64,000 bases of DNA from Chitinophaga niabensis (GCF_039545795.1 NZ_CP154260.1:2919001-2983000), one strand, 5' to 3'. Counted from the stretch's first letter, positions 8,294 through 17,534 are shown. Made by a program: numbers and translations. The notes: a model not told the origin generated them from the sequence alone.

Positions 8294-8686
8294 TCCGGTA
8301 AAACCACCCGGCAAAGCTTATAAGCCGGATTCTGTATCCCGTTCTGCAACGGAACCGCTATCATTTATCTGCGGCATTCATCACTGAATACCTGTATCTG
8401 CCTACCCTCGGTCATCGGGCGGGCAGCCCTCAAACGACCGTTTACATGGCATTTCAGCACGCAAGGTTTACCCGCAGAACAGGTTACCCTGTTCCGCCGT
8501 GGGCTTTTACCCCACATTTTCACCCTTACCCCTGGAGGCGGTTATTTTCTGTGGCACTGTCTGTGCTCTTCACCGGAGTGAAAAGCCCCACCCGTTAGGT
8601 GGTGCGTTGCCCTATGCTGTCCGGACTTTCCTGCCTTTTGTTGCCAAAAAGCCGATAGCGCGGCTTTGTCGGGTGGTTTTACCGGA
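8294..8686 (-). ncRNA. rnpB: RNase P RNA (bacterial type A)
   Basis: The minus strand carries the hallmark conserved blocks of bacterial RNase P RNA: GGAAAGTCCGGACAGC near the 5' end (about 8620-8640) and ACAGAATCCGGCTTATA near the 3' end (about 8315-8335). The ends form a long terminal helix: 8295-8317 (ccggtaaaaccacccggcaa...) pairs almost perfectly with 8663-8685. Length is about 393 nt. This catalytic RNA removes 5' leaders from tRNA precursors. The 3' end runs into CTTTTTATG, a possible terminator tract. Its 5' end lies only about 9 bases after the DUF2027-Smr stop codon. A plus-strand open frame at 8499-8702 is a shadow of this RNA. Confidence 0.95.
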
Positions 8687-8694
8687 TCGCGAAG

Positions 8695-9711
8695 TTACTT
8701 AAAAAATATCTCGGTGGCCCCGTATCCGTAGAAAGGATGGTATTGGTTCACAAAGTATTTGACCTCGGACACTGTTTTCAGGATCTCATGTACCTCATCC
8801 CGCAGTTTACCGGAACCGATGCCGTGTATCACGATCATGCTTTTCTGATGCTGTGCAATCGCGAGGTCCAGGTTGTACTGGAATTCATTCAGCTGTATGC
8901 CCAGCATTTCCAGGTTACTCAGTTCCTTCCAGTTGCTGGCCAGCTTTTCAATATGAAGGTCTATTTCATATTTAGCCGTAACAGGCGTGGTATCCTTGAT
9001 GGAAACATGAGTGGTGAGGGTTTGCAGTTTCTTTTTTTCCACCGGGCTGAAGCCATAGGCATCTGTTTCCGTGCGGAGCGGGTATTTATCGAAGAGCAGG
9101 TAATCGATGGTGGCCTGTTGCTTCTCCTGCTGCTGTGCCAGTTGCTGGAACAGTTGTTTTGCTTTCACCTTCCATGTTTTTTCAAAAGTGGCGGCCAGTT
9201 TCAGGTCCGTTTCTTTTGGCGTGAAAGAGAATTCAAAACGGGGATTGTCGTTCAACTGTTCAAACTCCAGGTCTGCCAGGTAAGTATGTTGGAATGCATG
9301 GATATCCTGTTTCAGTTCCAGGAACAGCTTGTTATTCAGCCATATCTCAAAACGGTAATTATACCCTTTGCCGGTTTGATTCAGCAGGTGGAATTTAAGC
9401 GTGGTCACCACATCATCCATCCCGTCTGATTCATAGATCGGCAACATGGTCAGGAACACCCCTTTTTCGACCCTTGGGGCGGCTGAGGGTTTTTCGCGGG
9501 GGATTTCTTCACCCGGCGTTCTTTTGGGCGGCAAAGGCGTCTTTCCTTTCGTAAACCGGTGGAAATAGGGGAAGTCTATCTGGTCCAGGTACACCGGGAA
9601 AGTGGATTTGCCCACTTCCACCAATACCATATCCTCACCCATAATATCAACTACCGTTCCTTCTTCCTTGGAATGCAGTAAAAGGATCTTATCGCCTACT
9701 GTGTATTTCAT
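8695..9711 (-). CDS. DUF2027 and Smr-domain protein
   Basis: Two-domain protein found mainly in Bacteroidota. The N-terminal part (VGDKILLLHSKEEGTVV) is a small barrel, followed by a beta-rich DUF2027 region (about residues 85-190), a Gln-rich helical linker (LFQQLAQQQEKQQ), and a C-terminal Smr domain (about residues 250-338). The Smr domain carries YEIDLHIEKL and the IVIHGIGSGKLRDEV motif (the LDLHG/HGKG-like elements of Smr nucleases). Smr domains cut or bind nucleic acids; the precise role here is unknown. I prefer the ATG at 9711: the alternative TTG three codons upstream overlaps the -7 promoter element TAATTTTG (9718-9725), which points to a leaderless mRNA. Confidence 0.9.
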   Translation of the reverse strand: MKYTVGDKILLLHSKEEGTVVDIMGEDMVLVEVGKSTFPVYLDQIDFPYFHRFTKGKTPLPPKRTPGEEIPREKPSAAPRVEKGVFLTMLPIYESDGMDDVVTTLKFHLLNQTGKGYNYRFEIWLNNKLFLELKQDIHAFQHTYLADLEFEQLNDNPRFEFSFTPKETDLKLAATFEKTWKVKAKQLFQQLAQQQEKQQATIDYLLFDKYPLRTETDAYGFSPVEKKKLQTLTTHVSIKDTTPVTAKYEIDLHIEKLASNWKELSNLEMLGIQLNEFQYNLDLAIAQHQKSMIVIHGIGSGKLRDEVHEILKTVSEVKYFVNQYHPFYGYGATEIFFK

Positions 9712-9717
9712 AGCAGG

Positions 9718-9725
9718 CAAAATTA
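9718..9725 (-). promoter_or_regulatory. -7 promoter element abutting the DUF2027-Smr start codon
   Basis: On the minus strand TAATTTTG matches TAnnTTTG exactly and ends 7 bases before the ATG at 9711, so transcription should begin at or next to the start codon. Confidence 0.5.
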
Positions 9726-9751
9726 CTATAGTTCAACGGGAGTTGGAACTA

Positions 9752-10207
9752 CTAATTCGTTCCGGGTGCTTTTTCCGGATGCCGCCGCATATATTCATCC
9801 ACGGAGAAACGGCCACTGCCTTCCACCAGGAAGAATATCAGTGCGCAAAGCACAATAACTGACAGGATCATTTCAGAGTGAACGGCAAAAAGATTAACCG
9901 GTGTGTTAACAAAGAAAACCGCCCCGAAAAGAATGGGGATGTTGGCAAGGATGCCTACGCGTGTGAGTAAACCCATGGCAATGAGCAAACCACCGGCAAT
10001 GTGAGCAAATACAATTATATGAGCCAGCCAGAAAGATAATACCGTGAGAAAGGGCTGTTCGTCTATCCGCGCTTTCAGCAGATCTATATTGCCTACGAAC
10101 TGTATACCTTTCCACATCAGGATCAATCCAAGCACGATCCTTAATCCGTCTATCCATATGGGGTGATGCGTCTCACCCCACCGGTCTATGCGTTGCAGGA
10201 GGTTCAT
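9752..10207 (-). CDS. DoxX family membrane protein
   Basis: 151-residue protein with four hydrophobic helices in the DoxX pattern: an N-terminal LRIVLGLILMWKGIQFV, then LAHIIVFAHIAGGLLIAMG, VGILANIPILFGAVFFV and ILSVIVLCALIFFLVEGSG. DoxX-family proteins are small inner-membrane proteins linked to quinone or thiosulfate oxidation and redox stress in some bacteria; most members, including this one, have no assigned reaction. It is a single gene between the Smr protein and the amino-acid permease terminator. An internal alternative frame at 9906-10157 is a shadow. Confidence 0.85.
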   Translation of the reverse strand: MNLLQRIDRWGETHHPIWIDGLRIVLGLILMWKGIQFVGNIDLLKARIDEQPFLTVLSFWLAHIIVFAHIAGGLLIAMGLLTRVGILANIPILFGAVFFVNTPVNLFAVHSEMILSVIVLCALIFFLVEGSGRFSVDEYMRRHPEKAPGTN

Positions 10208-10253
10208 AACATGTGATTTAGTGATACAAAGAACTCTTATCCTAATTTACGAA

Positions 10254-10289
10254 AAAAAGCGCAAAGGAGTTGCCCTCTTTGCGCTTTTA
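10254..10289 (-). terminator. Terminator after the amino-acid permease gene
   Basis: AAAAGCGCAAAG (10255-10266) pairs with CTTTGCGCTTTT (10277-10288). Read on the minus strand it follows the permease stop and ends in a T-rich tract; A and T tracts on both sides make it bidirectional. Confidence 0.75.
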
Positions 10290-10307
10290 ACGTTAATGTA
10301 TACCTGC

Positions 10308-11978
10308 TTACGCTTGTTTCGGTGCCAGTTTGCTTTTCCAGTATCCATAGAGGAAATATACCAGCAGGCCAAAGCCCATCCAGCAGAAGAACACCAACCA
10401 GCTCTTCACCGGTATCTCTATCATCAGGTACAGGCAGCAAAGCATGCCCAATACCGGGATCAGCGAGAAACGTTTGATCATGGTAGCTACTGTAATAGCA
10501 AGGCTCAGGATCAGGAAGATCAGGAAAAGGATGCGCTCATGCTCTATGGTAGCCAGGTTCAGAAAAGTATCTTCTATCTTATCCCAAAAGAAGAAACAGA
10601 ACAAAGCAAAGATCGCCGGCACAATGATCATTCCGTTGATATAAGGAAGGTTGAATTTCTTGGAATCTTTATCCACTTTTGGCAGCAATAACACGCCCCC
10701 GCATACCAGTACAAATGCAAACAGGGTACCTATACTGGTGAGGTCTGTAACGATGCCGCTTTCCACGAACAAGGAAGGGATCGCCACGATAAAACCGGTA
10801 ACAATGGTGGCAAAGCTGGGCGTATGGAATTTATGATGCACCTTCGCGAATTTCTTTGGCAGCAGGCCATCCCGGCTCATGCTCATCCAGATACGTGGCT
10901 GCCCGATCTGGAATACCAGGATCACACTCGTGGCAGCAATTACCGCACTGATGGAGATCACGTATCCCACTTTCTCCATGTTCAGTTTATCAAACACATA
11001 CGCTAACGGATCTGCAATATGATTGAACTCAGAATAGTTCACCATCCCTGTGATCACCAATGTTACCACAATGTAGATAATGGTACAGATAACAAGGGAA
11101 TAGATCATGGCACGCGGCATATCCCTTTGCGGGTTAGCCGTTTCCTCCGCCGTAGTGGAGATGGCATCAAAACCAATATAGGCAAAGAACACCGCAGACA
11201 CGCCTTTCAATACACCTTCAAATTTATTCGGCAGAAAGGGCGTCCAGTTATCCGTATTGATATAGAACACGCCTATGAGCACCACTACTGCCAATACAAC
11301 GATCTTCAACCCTACCATGGCATTCGCACTCCGTTTGCTTTCGCGGATACCGATATAAGCCACAATAGTGATCAGCACTACGATCAGGAACGCAGGGATG
11401 TTCATGATCACCTTCCAGCCACCTAATAAAGGTGCAGTGCTCCAGGCAAGCCCTTCCACCGGTAAATTGGAAGTCACCGCATGTTCGTATGCTGCTTTCG
11501 CTGTGCTGGAATCGGTGATCAGCCAGGCCGGAAGATGTATATTCATGCCTTCCAGTACATTGTTGAAATAACTGCTCCAGGAAATAGCCACCACAATATT
11601 ACCGATGGAATACTCCAGGATTAGTGCCCAGCCTATGATCCAGGCTGCCAGTTCACCAAATGTAACATAGGAATAAGTATAGGCGCTGCCGGCAACGGGT
11701 ACACGGGAAGCAAATTCTGCATAACATAAAGCAGTAAATCCGCAGGTAACCGCTGTTAAAAGAAAGAGGAAGATAACGCCGGGGCCGCCGTTGTAAGCTG
11801 CCTGGCCAATAGTGGAAAAGATACCGGCGCCGATCACAGCCGCCACGCCCATCAGGGTAAGATCTCGTACATTCAGCACCTTGGTAAGACTGGCACCGCC
11901 ATGTGAATCAGAAACGCCATCCTTAGCGTCCTGCATAATTTTGGACAGGGACTTTTTCCTGAAAAGCGAGTTAGACAT
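10308..11978 (-). CDS. APC superfamily amino-acid permease (CAT-like)
   Basis: 556-residue polytopic membrane protein with about 14 hydrophobic segments. The first helix has the APC motif VAAVIGAGIFSTIGQAAYN (about residues 48-66), followed by GPGVIFLFLLTAVTCGFTALCYAEFASR, the substrate-binding GAG/AE signature of cationic amino-acid transporters. FFAYIGFDAISTTAEETANP marks the conserved middle region (helix 6-7). The length and the extra C-terminal helices resemble the CAT/YhdG-like subgroup. It probably imports amino acids with protons or sodium across the inner membrane. The exact substrate cannot be read from the sequence. Single gene with its own terminator. Confidence 0.9.
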   Translation of the reverse strand: MSNSLFRKKSLSKIMQDAKDGVSDSHGGASLTKVLNVRDLTLMGVAAVIGAGIFSTIGQAAYNGGPGVIFLFLLTAVTCGFTALCYAEFASRVPVAGSAYTYSYVTFGELAAWIIGWALILEYSIGNIVVAISWSSYFNNVLEGMNIHLPAWLITDSSTAKAAYEHAVTSNLPVEGLAWSTAPLLGGWKVIMNIPAFLIVVLITIVAYIGIRESKRSANAMVGLKIVVLAVVVLIGVFYINTDNWTPFLPNKFEGVLKGVSAVFFAYIGFDAISTTAEETANPQRDMPRAMIYSLVICTIIYIVVTLVITGMVNYSEFNHIADPLAYVFDKLNMEKVGYVISISAVIAATSVILVFQIGQPRIWMSMSRDGLLPKKFAKVHHKFHTPSFATIVTGFIVAIPSLFVESGIVTDLTSIGTLFAFVLVCGGVLLLPKVDKDSKKFNLPYINGMIIVPAIFALFCFFFWDKIEDTFLNLATIEHERILFLIFLILSLAITVATMIKRFSLIPVLGMLCCLYLMIEIPVKSWLVFFCWMGFGLLVYFLYGYWKSKLAPKQA

Positions 11979-12002
11979 TCGTTGTAGTTAAGGGTTGATA
12001 TT

Positions 12003-12033
12003 ATAAAACCGTTAATGGCAAGCCATTAACGGT
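12003..12033 (-). terminator. Terminator at the end of the bioD-polyprenyl synthase run
   Basis: A perfect 12-bp inverted repeat (12008-12019 with 12022-12033) lies 22 bases after the polyprenyl synthase stop codon. On the minus strand it is followed by TTTTATAA. It separates the biosynthetic run from the permease gene. Confidence 0.85.
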
Positions 12034-12055
12034 CAAATATAAGACATATCCTTAA

Positions 12056-13027
12056 TCAATGTTGTCTCGTCAAAAGAAAATCAGCCAGCTCCCGGAGGGA
12101 CTGCTTGCGGCCGGAAATTACGGCTATACTATCCAGGTGCTCAAATGCTTTATTACTGAAAAGCTCCTTTTCTTTCTCCGCCCATTCATCTACCTTGCAG
12201 TCCCGGAATACCTGCAACACTTCTTCTACCTTATTCTCAGGATTGGTATCCATCAATTGGTGCAGGTGTTTGCGTTGTACCGGCGTACAAAGTTCCAGTG
12301 CTTTCAGGAGCAGGAATGTTTTTTTATTAATGAGGATGTCTCCACCCTGTTTCTTACCGAATTTCTCCGGATCGCCAAATGCATCCAGGTAATCGTCCTG
12401 TATCTGGAAAGCAATACCTACATGTTTGCCAAACTCATACAGGTGTTTTTGATTGCCTTCGCTGCCGCCACCGATGATACCGCCCATTTGCAGGCTGGCA
12501 GCCAGTAGTACGGAAGTTTTCAGCGCGATCATATTTACATAGTCTGTAAAATCAACCTGTTCAGGCTGCTTTTGTTCCATGTCCATATCCAGCTGCTGGC
12601 CTTCACATACTTCGCGGGCAGCTTTGTTGAACACCTGCACAATCTTCGTGCGGATCTTGCTGTTGATCTTATTCAGGTGTTCATAGCTATGGATCAGCAT
12701 AACATCCCCGGCCAGGATAGCGGCGGAATCGTTATACCTGGTATGCACCGTAGGCATACCGCGGCGCAGGGGCGCCTTGTCCATAATATCATCATGGATC
12801 AGGGTGAAATTATGGAACAGCTCTACGGCATTGGCGGCGTGATAAGCATCCTGGTGGATCTCATCAAACAGCTCATTACCTAAAAGGCAGAGCACGGGGC
12901 GTATTCTTTTCCCCCCTATCCCTAAAATGTATTGCGCAGGATCATACAGGTTGGAAGGCTGGTCCGGGAACTGTCTTTTACTAAACTGTTGTTCAAATTT
13001 CTCTGATAATTCTTTAAATGAATGCAT
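12056..13027 (-). CDS. Trans-isoprenyl diphosphate synthase (predicted short chain, GGPP/FPP type)
   Basis: Polyprenyl synthetase of 323 residues that condenses isopentenyl diphosphate with allylic diphosphates. The first Asp-rich motif is IHDDIMD (residues 78-83) with the following RRG. The second is FQIQDDYLDAFG at about residue 215. Substrate-binding GGKRIRP is at about residues 38-44. The fifth residue before the first Asp is Phe74 and there is no insertion in the motif; an aromatic here typically limits products to about C20, so a geranylgeranyl- or farnesyl-diphosphate product is inferred rather than the octaprenyl chain of respiratory quinones. It follows rnr by 15 bases at the end of a housekeeping operon. 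Confidence 0.88.
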   Translation of the reverse strand: MHSFKELSEKFEQQFSKRQFPDQPSNLYDPAQYILGIGGKRIRPVLCLLGNELFDEIHQDAYHAANAVELFHNFTLIHDDIMDKAPLRRGMPTVHTRYNDSAAILAGDVMLIHSYEHLNKINSKIRTKIVQVFNKAAREVCEGQQLDMDMEQKQPEQVDFTDYVNMIALKTSVLLAASLQMGGIIGGGSEGNQKHLYEFGKHVGIAFQIQDDYLDAFGDPEKFGKKQGGDILINKKTFLLLKALELCTPVQRKHLHQLMDTNPENKVEEVLQVFRDCKVDEWAEKEKELFSNKAFEHLDSIAVISGRKQSLRELADFLLTRQH

Positions 13028-13042
13028 GATAGCGGCTTATTG

Positions 13043-15109
13043 TTACTTTTTTTTCTTCCTGGCTTTTGATTTATCCTTCGGTTTGGAGGGCCGGCCTGGT
13101 TTGTAGGATGGAGCGGGTCTGCCGGTTGTTGCAGTACTGCGTTTTTCGGTATTCCCTCCACCATTTTCCACCAGGTCATAATCCAGCTGGCGTTTTGCCA
13201 GGCTGGCCGCCACCACGCGGATGGTCACTTTATCGCCTATACGTATCTTACGGCCTGTTTGCTGCCCGACTAATGCATAGTCTTCTTCAGAATGGCGGAA
13301 TACTTCATCCATGTTATGAATGCTTACCAGCCCTTCGCATTTCGTATCCACTGTTTCTACCCAGAAGCCGAAATGCGCCACACCGCTTACCACACCTTCA
13401 AAGGTATCACCGATGTATTGCTGCATATATTCCACCTGTTTGTATTTGTTACCGGCACGTTCTGCATCCATCGCCTTCCTTTCCATATCGGAAGAATGTT
13501 TGCAGCGTTTCTCCAGTTGTTTGTCCACCTTGATATCACCTGCCAGGCATTGTGCCACAATGCGGTGTACCAGTACATCCGGGTAACGGCGGATGGGCGA
13601 AGTGAAATGACAGTAATGCTCAAATCCTAAACCATAGTGGCCCACATTTTCTGTTGTGTAGATGGCTTTTGCCATGGTACGGATACCGAGTGTTTCCAGC
13701 ACATGCTGTTCCGGTTTGCCTTTCACATCTGTCAATAATTGGTTGAAGGATCTGGCAATGCTTTCCGGATTGCTTACATCAAATTTGTGTCCGAACTTAT
13801 TCGCAAACACCGCAAACACATGCATCTTCTCTTCATCCGGTGTATCGTGTACCCGGTAAGGGAATGGCACAGGTTGTTTATTTGCTGCTTTCTGTTTGGA
13901 TACATATTCCGCCACCGTACGGTTTGCCAGCAGCATAAACTCTTCGATCAGCTGATGGGCTTCTTTACTTTCTTTCACCATAATGCCAATAGGTTTCCCC
14001 GTTGCATCCAGCTGGAAGCGCACTTCCTGTGAAGAGAAGTTAATGGCACCATCTTTAAAACGTTTCTTACGTAAGGTCTGTGCCATATTGTTCAGCAACA
14101 ATACCTCCTGGAGATAGGGGCCTTCGCCCTTTTCTATTACTTCCTGCACTTCTTCATACGTGAAGCGGTGTGCGGAATGGATCACGGTACGGCCTATCCA
14201 GTGCTGTTTTACAACACCTTTTTCATCCATCTGGAATACCGCGGAGAACGTAAGTTTATCTTCATGCGGCCGCAGCGAACACAATTCATTGGAGATCTTT
14301 TCCGGCAGCATAGGTAACACCCTGTCCGGCAGGTATACGGATGTAGCACGTCTTTCCGCTTCTTTATCCAGCGCTGTGGAGGGTTCCACATAATGGCTTA
14401 CATCTGCAATATGCACCCCCACCTCATACAGGCCGCTCTTGAGTTTACGGATAGAGATGGCATCATCAAAATCCTTGGCATCAACGGGGTCTATGGTGAA
14501 AGTGAGGATCTTACGGAAGTCTTTCCGGTCTTTTATAACGCTGGCGCTGATACTTTCTTCGATAGTAGCCAGTTCTTCCAGCACTTCGTCCGGGAAGTTC
14601 AGCGGAAAACCACTTTCCACCAGGATCTCTTTCATAGCCTGGTCATTGGTATCGCTGGCATCCAGGATCTCGAGGATCTCTCCAACGGGCTTGCGGGTCT
14701 TTTCTCCCCAGGCCACGATCTTCACTACGGCTTTATCACCATCCTTTGCTCCTTTGAGGGAGTTTTCAGGAATATAGATATCAGGCATAAAAGCTCCCTT
14801 GTCCGGGAGCAGGAAAGCGAAATTCTTACTTAACTGTATAGTGCCGGTGAATTCTGTTTTCTTTCTTTTCAGTACGTCTGTGATATAACCTTCTGTGCGG
14901 CCCCGGCTTTTTCCGTTGCCGATCACATCTACCAAAACTTCATCGCCGTCCAAAGCGGATCCGATGTTCTTTTGTTTTACGAGGATATCGCTGGCCAGTC
15001 CTTCTACGGTCACATAGGCCATTCCTGTGCGCGTAACATCCACAATACCTTTATAGGTCTTTTTCTGGCTGCTATTCTTTTTGGGTTTCTCTTTTTTTGT
15101 CATTGACAT
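13043..15109 (-). CDS. rnr: Ribonuclease R (3'-5' exoribonuclease)
   Basis: 688-residue RNB-family exonuclease that degrades structured RNA from the 3' end, with roles in mRNA and rRNA turnover and tmRNA-linked decay. Domain order: a basic N-terminus (KEKPKKNSSQKK), cold-shock-like OB domains (about residues 20-150), the RNB catalytic domain with DPVDAKDFDDAIS (the metal-binding aspartates, about residues 206-218), HYVEPSTALDKEAERRATSVYL and SPIRRYPDVLVHR, then an S1 domain (about 565-650) and a Lys-rich tail that probably binds RNA. It is shorter than the E. coli enzyme mainly at the N-terminus, which is normal for Bacteroidota. ATG at 15109 or the one two codons later are both possible. Confidence 0.95.
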   Translation of the reverse strand: MSMTKKEKPKKNSSQKKTYKGIVDVTRTGMAYVTVEGLASDILVKQKNIGSALDGDEVLVDVIGNGKSRGRTEGYITDVLKRKKTEFTGTIQLSKNFAFLLPDKGAFMPDIYIPENSLKGAKDGDKAVVKIVAWGEKTRKPVGEILEILDASDTNDQAMKEILVESGFPLNFPDEVLEELATIEESISASVIKDRKDFRKILTFTIDPVDAKDFDDAISIRKLKSGLYEVGVHIADVSHYVEPSTALDKEAERRATSVYLPDRVLPMLPEKISNELCSLRPHEDKLTFSAVFQMDEKGVVKQHWIGRTVIHSAHRFTYEEVQEVIEKGEGPYLQEVLLLNNMAQTLRKKRFKDGAINFSSQEVRFQLDATGKPIGIMVKESKEAHQLIEEFMLLANRTVAEYVSKQKAANKQPVPFPYRVHDTPDEEKMHVFAVFANKFGHKFDVSNPESIARSFNQLLTDVKGKPEQHVLETLGIRTMAKAIYTTENVGHYGLGFEHYCHFTSPIRRYPDVLVHRIVAQCLAGDIKVDKQLEKRCKHSSDMERKAMDAERAGNKYKQVEYMQQYIGDTFEGVVSGVAHFGFWVETVDTKCEGLVSIHNMDEVFRHSEEDYALVGQQTGRKIRIGDKVTIRVVAASLAKRQLDYDLVENGGGNTEKRSTATTGRPAPSYKPGRPSKPKDKSKARKKKK

Positions 15110-15130
15110 GATTTTAGGGTGCGGCGCTTT

Positions 15131-16213
15131 CTACTCAGCGTATTCATTTTCAGCCGCTAACATAGCATTTGCTACGTAATCAAAAATATAACTATTAAAC
15201 GAATCTGCCTCTCCAAAGAGGAATTGTACTTCCACGGGGAGGACCATGAACGGCAAACCCATACCTGTTATCCTGTCACGCAGCAGATGCAGCCTCACGG
15301 CATCTTTTTCAGTAGTAACGATGTATTTATGTTCGCCATCGAGCTGTTCCAGCTCCAGCTTTATCTTGTCCAGGTCCTTTTGTGTGTAGTAGTAATGATC
15401 AGGGAAAGAGAGCAGATGTACGTTTGCGTACCTTTCCAACAAATGTTGTACCAAAGGTTCCGGCCTGGCAATTCCGCAGACCACCAGGATGGAGGCATCC
15501 GCCGGCAGCTGAGCCGGTTCCGGCTGGAACAGGTGGTACAGCCCTCCATACTGCAATGTGGTGAAGAACAGCCGCTGGTGCGGCAATGGGCTGATCTCCC
15601 GGGTAATGGACTCCTTCTCCTGCACGCTCAGTTTTGCCGGGCATTTGGAAACAATAATGCCGTTGGCGCGATGGTAGCCCTTCCTGTCTTCCCGCAACCG
15701 CCCAAATGGCACAACATGGTCCCGCGTGAACAAACGGCTGTGATCTGTGACCATCAGGTTCATACCCGGTTTAATGGAACGGTGCTGAAAAGCATCGTCC
15801 AGCAGGATCACCTGTGTTTCAGGCCGGTCTCCCAGTAACTGGGGTACTGCCAGCATCCTTTCCTCTCCTACGCATACCGTTACATCCGGGAATTTCCGGT
15901 GGAATTGCATGGGTTCATCTCCTATATCTGCAGAGGAACTGCCGGGCGTTGCCAGCAGGTAACCTTTCGTTCTCCTGTTATAACCACGGCTTAAAGTAGC
16001 CAGGCGGTAATGTTGTTTAAGCAAACGGATAAGATATTCCACATGCGGCGTTTTGCCGGTACCGCCTACAGAAAGGTTACCTACTGATATCACCGGCAGA
16101 TCAAACTCCACGGCGGTGAGCATGCCATTATCGTATAGCCGGTTGCGTATCCATAATACAAGTCCGTATAAAAGGGAAAAAGGGTATAAAAGATATTTTA
16201 AATACTGCCACAC
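15131..16213 (-). CDS. lpxK: Tetraacyldisaccharide 4'-kinase
   Basis: Lipid A biosynthesis kinase that phosphorylates the 4' position of the tetraacyldisaccharide 1-phosphate at the inner membrane. 360 residues. An N-terminal hydrophobic anchor (YLLYPFSLLYGLVLWI) is followed by the P-loop VGNLSVGGTGKTPH at about residues 45-58. LDDAFQHRSIKP at about residue 138 is the second conserved LpxK motif, and VTTEKDAVRL is near residue 300. The gene lies between the 5-formyl-THF cyclo-ligase (12-base gap) and rnr (21-base gap) in a co-directional run, so it is probably transcribed from the bioD promoter. Confidence 0.95.
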   Translation of the reverse strand: MWQYLKYLLYPFSLLYGLVLWIRNRLYDNGMLTAVEFDLPVISVGNLSVGGTGKTPHVEYLIRLLKQHYRLATLSRGYNRRTKGYLLATPGSSSADIGDEPMQFHRKFPDVTVCVGEERMLAVPQLLGDRPETQVILLDDAFQHRSIKPGMNLMVTDHSRLFTRDHVVPFGRLREDRKGYHRANGIIVSKCPAKLSVQEKESITREISPLPHQRLFFTTLQYGGLYHLFQPEPAQLPADASILVVCGIARPEPLVQHLLERYANVHLLSFPDHYYYTQKDLDKIKLELEQLDGEHKYIVTTEKDAVRLHLLRDRITGMGLPFMVLPVEVQFLFGEADSFNSYIFDYVANAMLAAENEYAE

Positions 16214-16225
16214 TGGGTTTCCGTT

Positions 16226-16813
16226 TTAAGCTGTAAAAGTATAGATCCGTTCCGGTGTAATGATGCAGTCCATAGGTACATCACCTTCAAAAACATCTTC
16301 AATGAGCGCCGGAACCGGCTCAAAAAGACTTAATCCTATTTTCAGTACATCTTTCCTGCACTGCTGCAGGAAAGTATCATACATTCCTTTTCCGTATCCT
16401 ACCCGGTGGCCTGCTTCATCAAAAGCCAGCAGCGGTACAAATACTACATCCATTTCCTGTGGCGCTATCAGCTTTCCGTTCTCTGGTTCAGGAATGCCGT
16501 ATGAATTATGGATAAGCATGGTATGCTCATCCCAAAGGTAATGCTGCATGCTGGCGGTTGCAAGATAAGAGCGGGATAAGACGAGTGAAATACCCGGATA
16601 CTGTTCCCGCAGCCATGCTGCCAGCGGATAAGTGTCCACTTCTTTTTTTGCTGTGATGGGAAGGAAAAGATGTACATACCTGCTGTGCGGCGGCAGCACG
16701 AGTGATTTACATTGTTCCAGTAAGCGCGCATTGCGGTGCTGCGCTTCTTCATCTGAGAGGGCCAGCCGTTTTGAAAGATAAGCTTTCCGGATCTCCTGTT
16801 TATTATGGGTCAT
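16226..16813 (-). CDS. 5-formyltetrahydrofolate cyclo-ligase
   Basis: 195-residue enzyme of the YgfA/MTHFS family, which converts 5-formyl-THF to 5,10-methenyl-THF with ATP in the cytosol. Visible motifs are the N-terminal KQEIRKAYLSKRLAL (basic phosphate-binding start), HLFLPITAKKEVDT, and the conserved GHRVGYGKGMYDTFL close to residue 140, which binds ATP. The final segment DVPMDCIITPERIY is typical of the family. The start codon overlaps the bioD stop (ATGA at 16810-16813), giving translational coupling with biotin synthesis for no obvious metabolic reason. Confidence 0.92.
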   Translation of the reverse strand: MTHNKQEIRKAYLSKRLALSDEEAQHRNARLLEQCKSLVLPPHSRYVHLFLPITAKKEVDTYPLAAWLREQYPGISLVLSRSYLATASMQHYLWDEHTMLIHNSYGIPEPENGKLIAPQEMDVVFVPLLAFDEAGHRVGYGKGMYDTFLQQCRKDVLKIGLSLFEPVPALIEDVFEGDVPMDCIITPERIYTFTA

Positions 16814-17451
16814 GCAGGTATTAATTGTTGTAAGCCCGGCCGGATCAATGCAGCCTGCGCCAGCACGAACTCCTTGTTCAGCTTGCGTGCACGGGCAATA
16901 CGGGCAATGCGGGGATAATTACTCCAGCCGATGATATCCTCTTCGTTGGAATGATGGTCCCCGTTGAAGATCCATCCGATAACGGGTATATTGGCCTGTT
17001 TGAGGGCCATGGCGGTAAGGAGGCTGTGATTGATGCTGCCCAGGTAATTCTGCGCAACGATGATCACTTTTGCACCCAGGGCCTTGATCAGGTCGATGGT
17101 GAACACGCTCTGACTGATGGGCACCATCAATCCGCCTGCACCCTCTATCACCAGGGGCTGATCTGATTTCTGCATCTGCTGCGCCCGCTCCACGATCTTT
17201 TCCTCATAGATGGTGATCCCTTCCCTGCTGGCAGCCAGATGGGGGGAAGCCGGCATGTGCAAACGGTACAACTCATCTTTAACATGGGACGGCTCACTGA
17301 TCAATGCTCTGACCGTTTGTGTATCCGTGGTGTCCTGCAAGCCCGCCTGTATGGGTTTCCAGTACTGGGCGCCCAGCGCTTCCGTTACACAGGCGGATGC
17401 CACTGTTTTTCCTACGCCGGTACCAATGCCGGTGATGAAGATGTTGTTCAT
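16810..17451 (-). CDS. bioD: Dethiobiotin synthetase
   Basis: ATP-dependent carboxylase that closes the ureido ring of dethiobiotin from 7,8-diaminopelargonate. The P-loop is FITGIGTGVGKTVAS at about residues 4-18, with KPIQAGLQDTTDTQ following, and GAGGLMVPIS is the family's second conserved motif. An in-frame extension to 17481 exists, but the ATG at 17451 gives the normal N-terminus (MNNIFITGIGTG), and a -7 promoter element (TATATTTG) sits just before it. No other biotin gene is nearby. The biotin made would serve carboxylases such as those to which accD and the 28607-30244 subunit belong. Confidence 0.92.
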   Translation of the reverse strand: MNNIFITGIGTGVGKTVASACVTEALGAQYWKPIQAGLQDTTDTQTVRALISEPSHVKDELYRLHMPASPHLAASREGITIYEEKIVERAQQMQKSDQPLVIEGAGGLMVPISQSVFTIDLIKALGAKVIIVAQNYLGSINHSLLTAMALKQANIPVIGWIFNGDHHSNEEDIIGWSNYPRIARIARARKLNKEFVLAQAALIRPGLQQLIPA

Positions 17452-17456
17452 AACAG

Positions 17457-17464
17457 CAAATATA
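17457..17464 (-). promoter_or_regulatory. -7 promoter element abutting the bioD start codon
   Basis: TATATTTG on the minus strand is a perfect TAnnTTTG match ending 6 bases before the bioD ATG at 17451. This predicts a leaderless or nearly leaderless mRNA for the bioD-fau-lpxK-rnr-prenyl synthase run. Confidence 0.5.
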
Positions 17465-17534
17465 GGGAGCTTAGACGTCAATGAGCTACTTCAATCTCAA
17501 CCAATTCCCTTAATTTCGTTACTTAACACATTAG

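Noticed and set aside
8499..8702. Plus-strand open frame of 67 codons
   Set aside because: It lies within the RNase P RNA gene on the other strand; the conserved RNA blocks and terminal helix explain the sequence.
15224..15838. Plus-strand open frame of 204 codons opposite lpxK
   Set aside because: Fully antisense to a clear lpxK gene with intact motifs.
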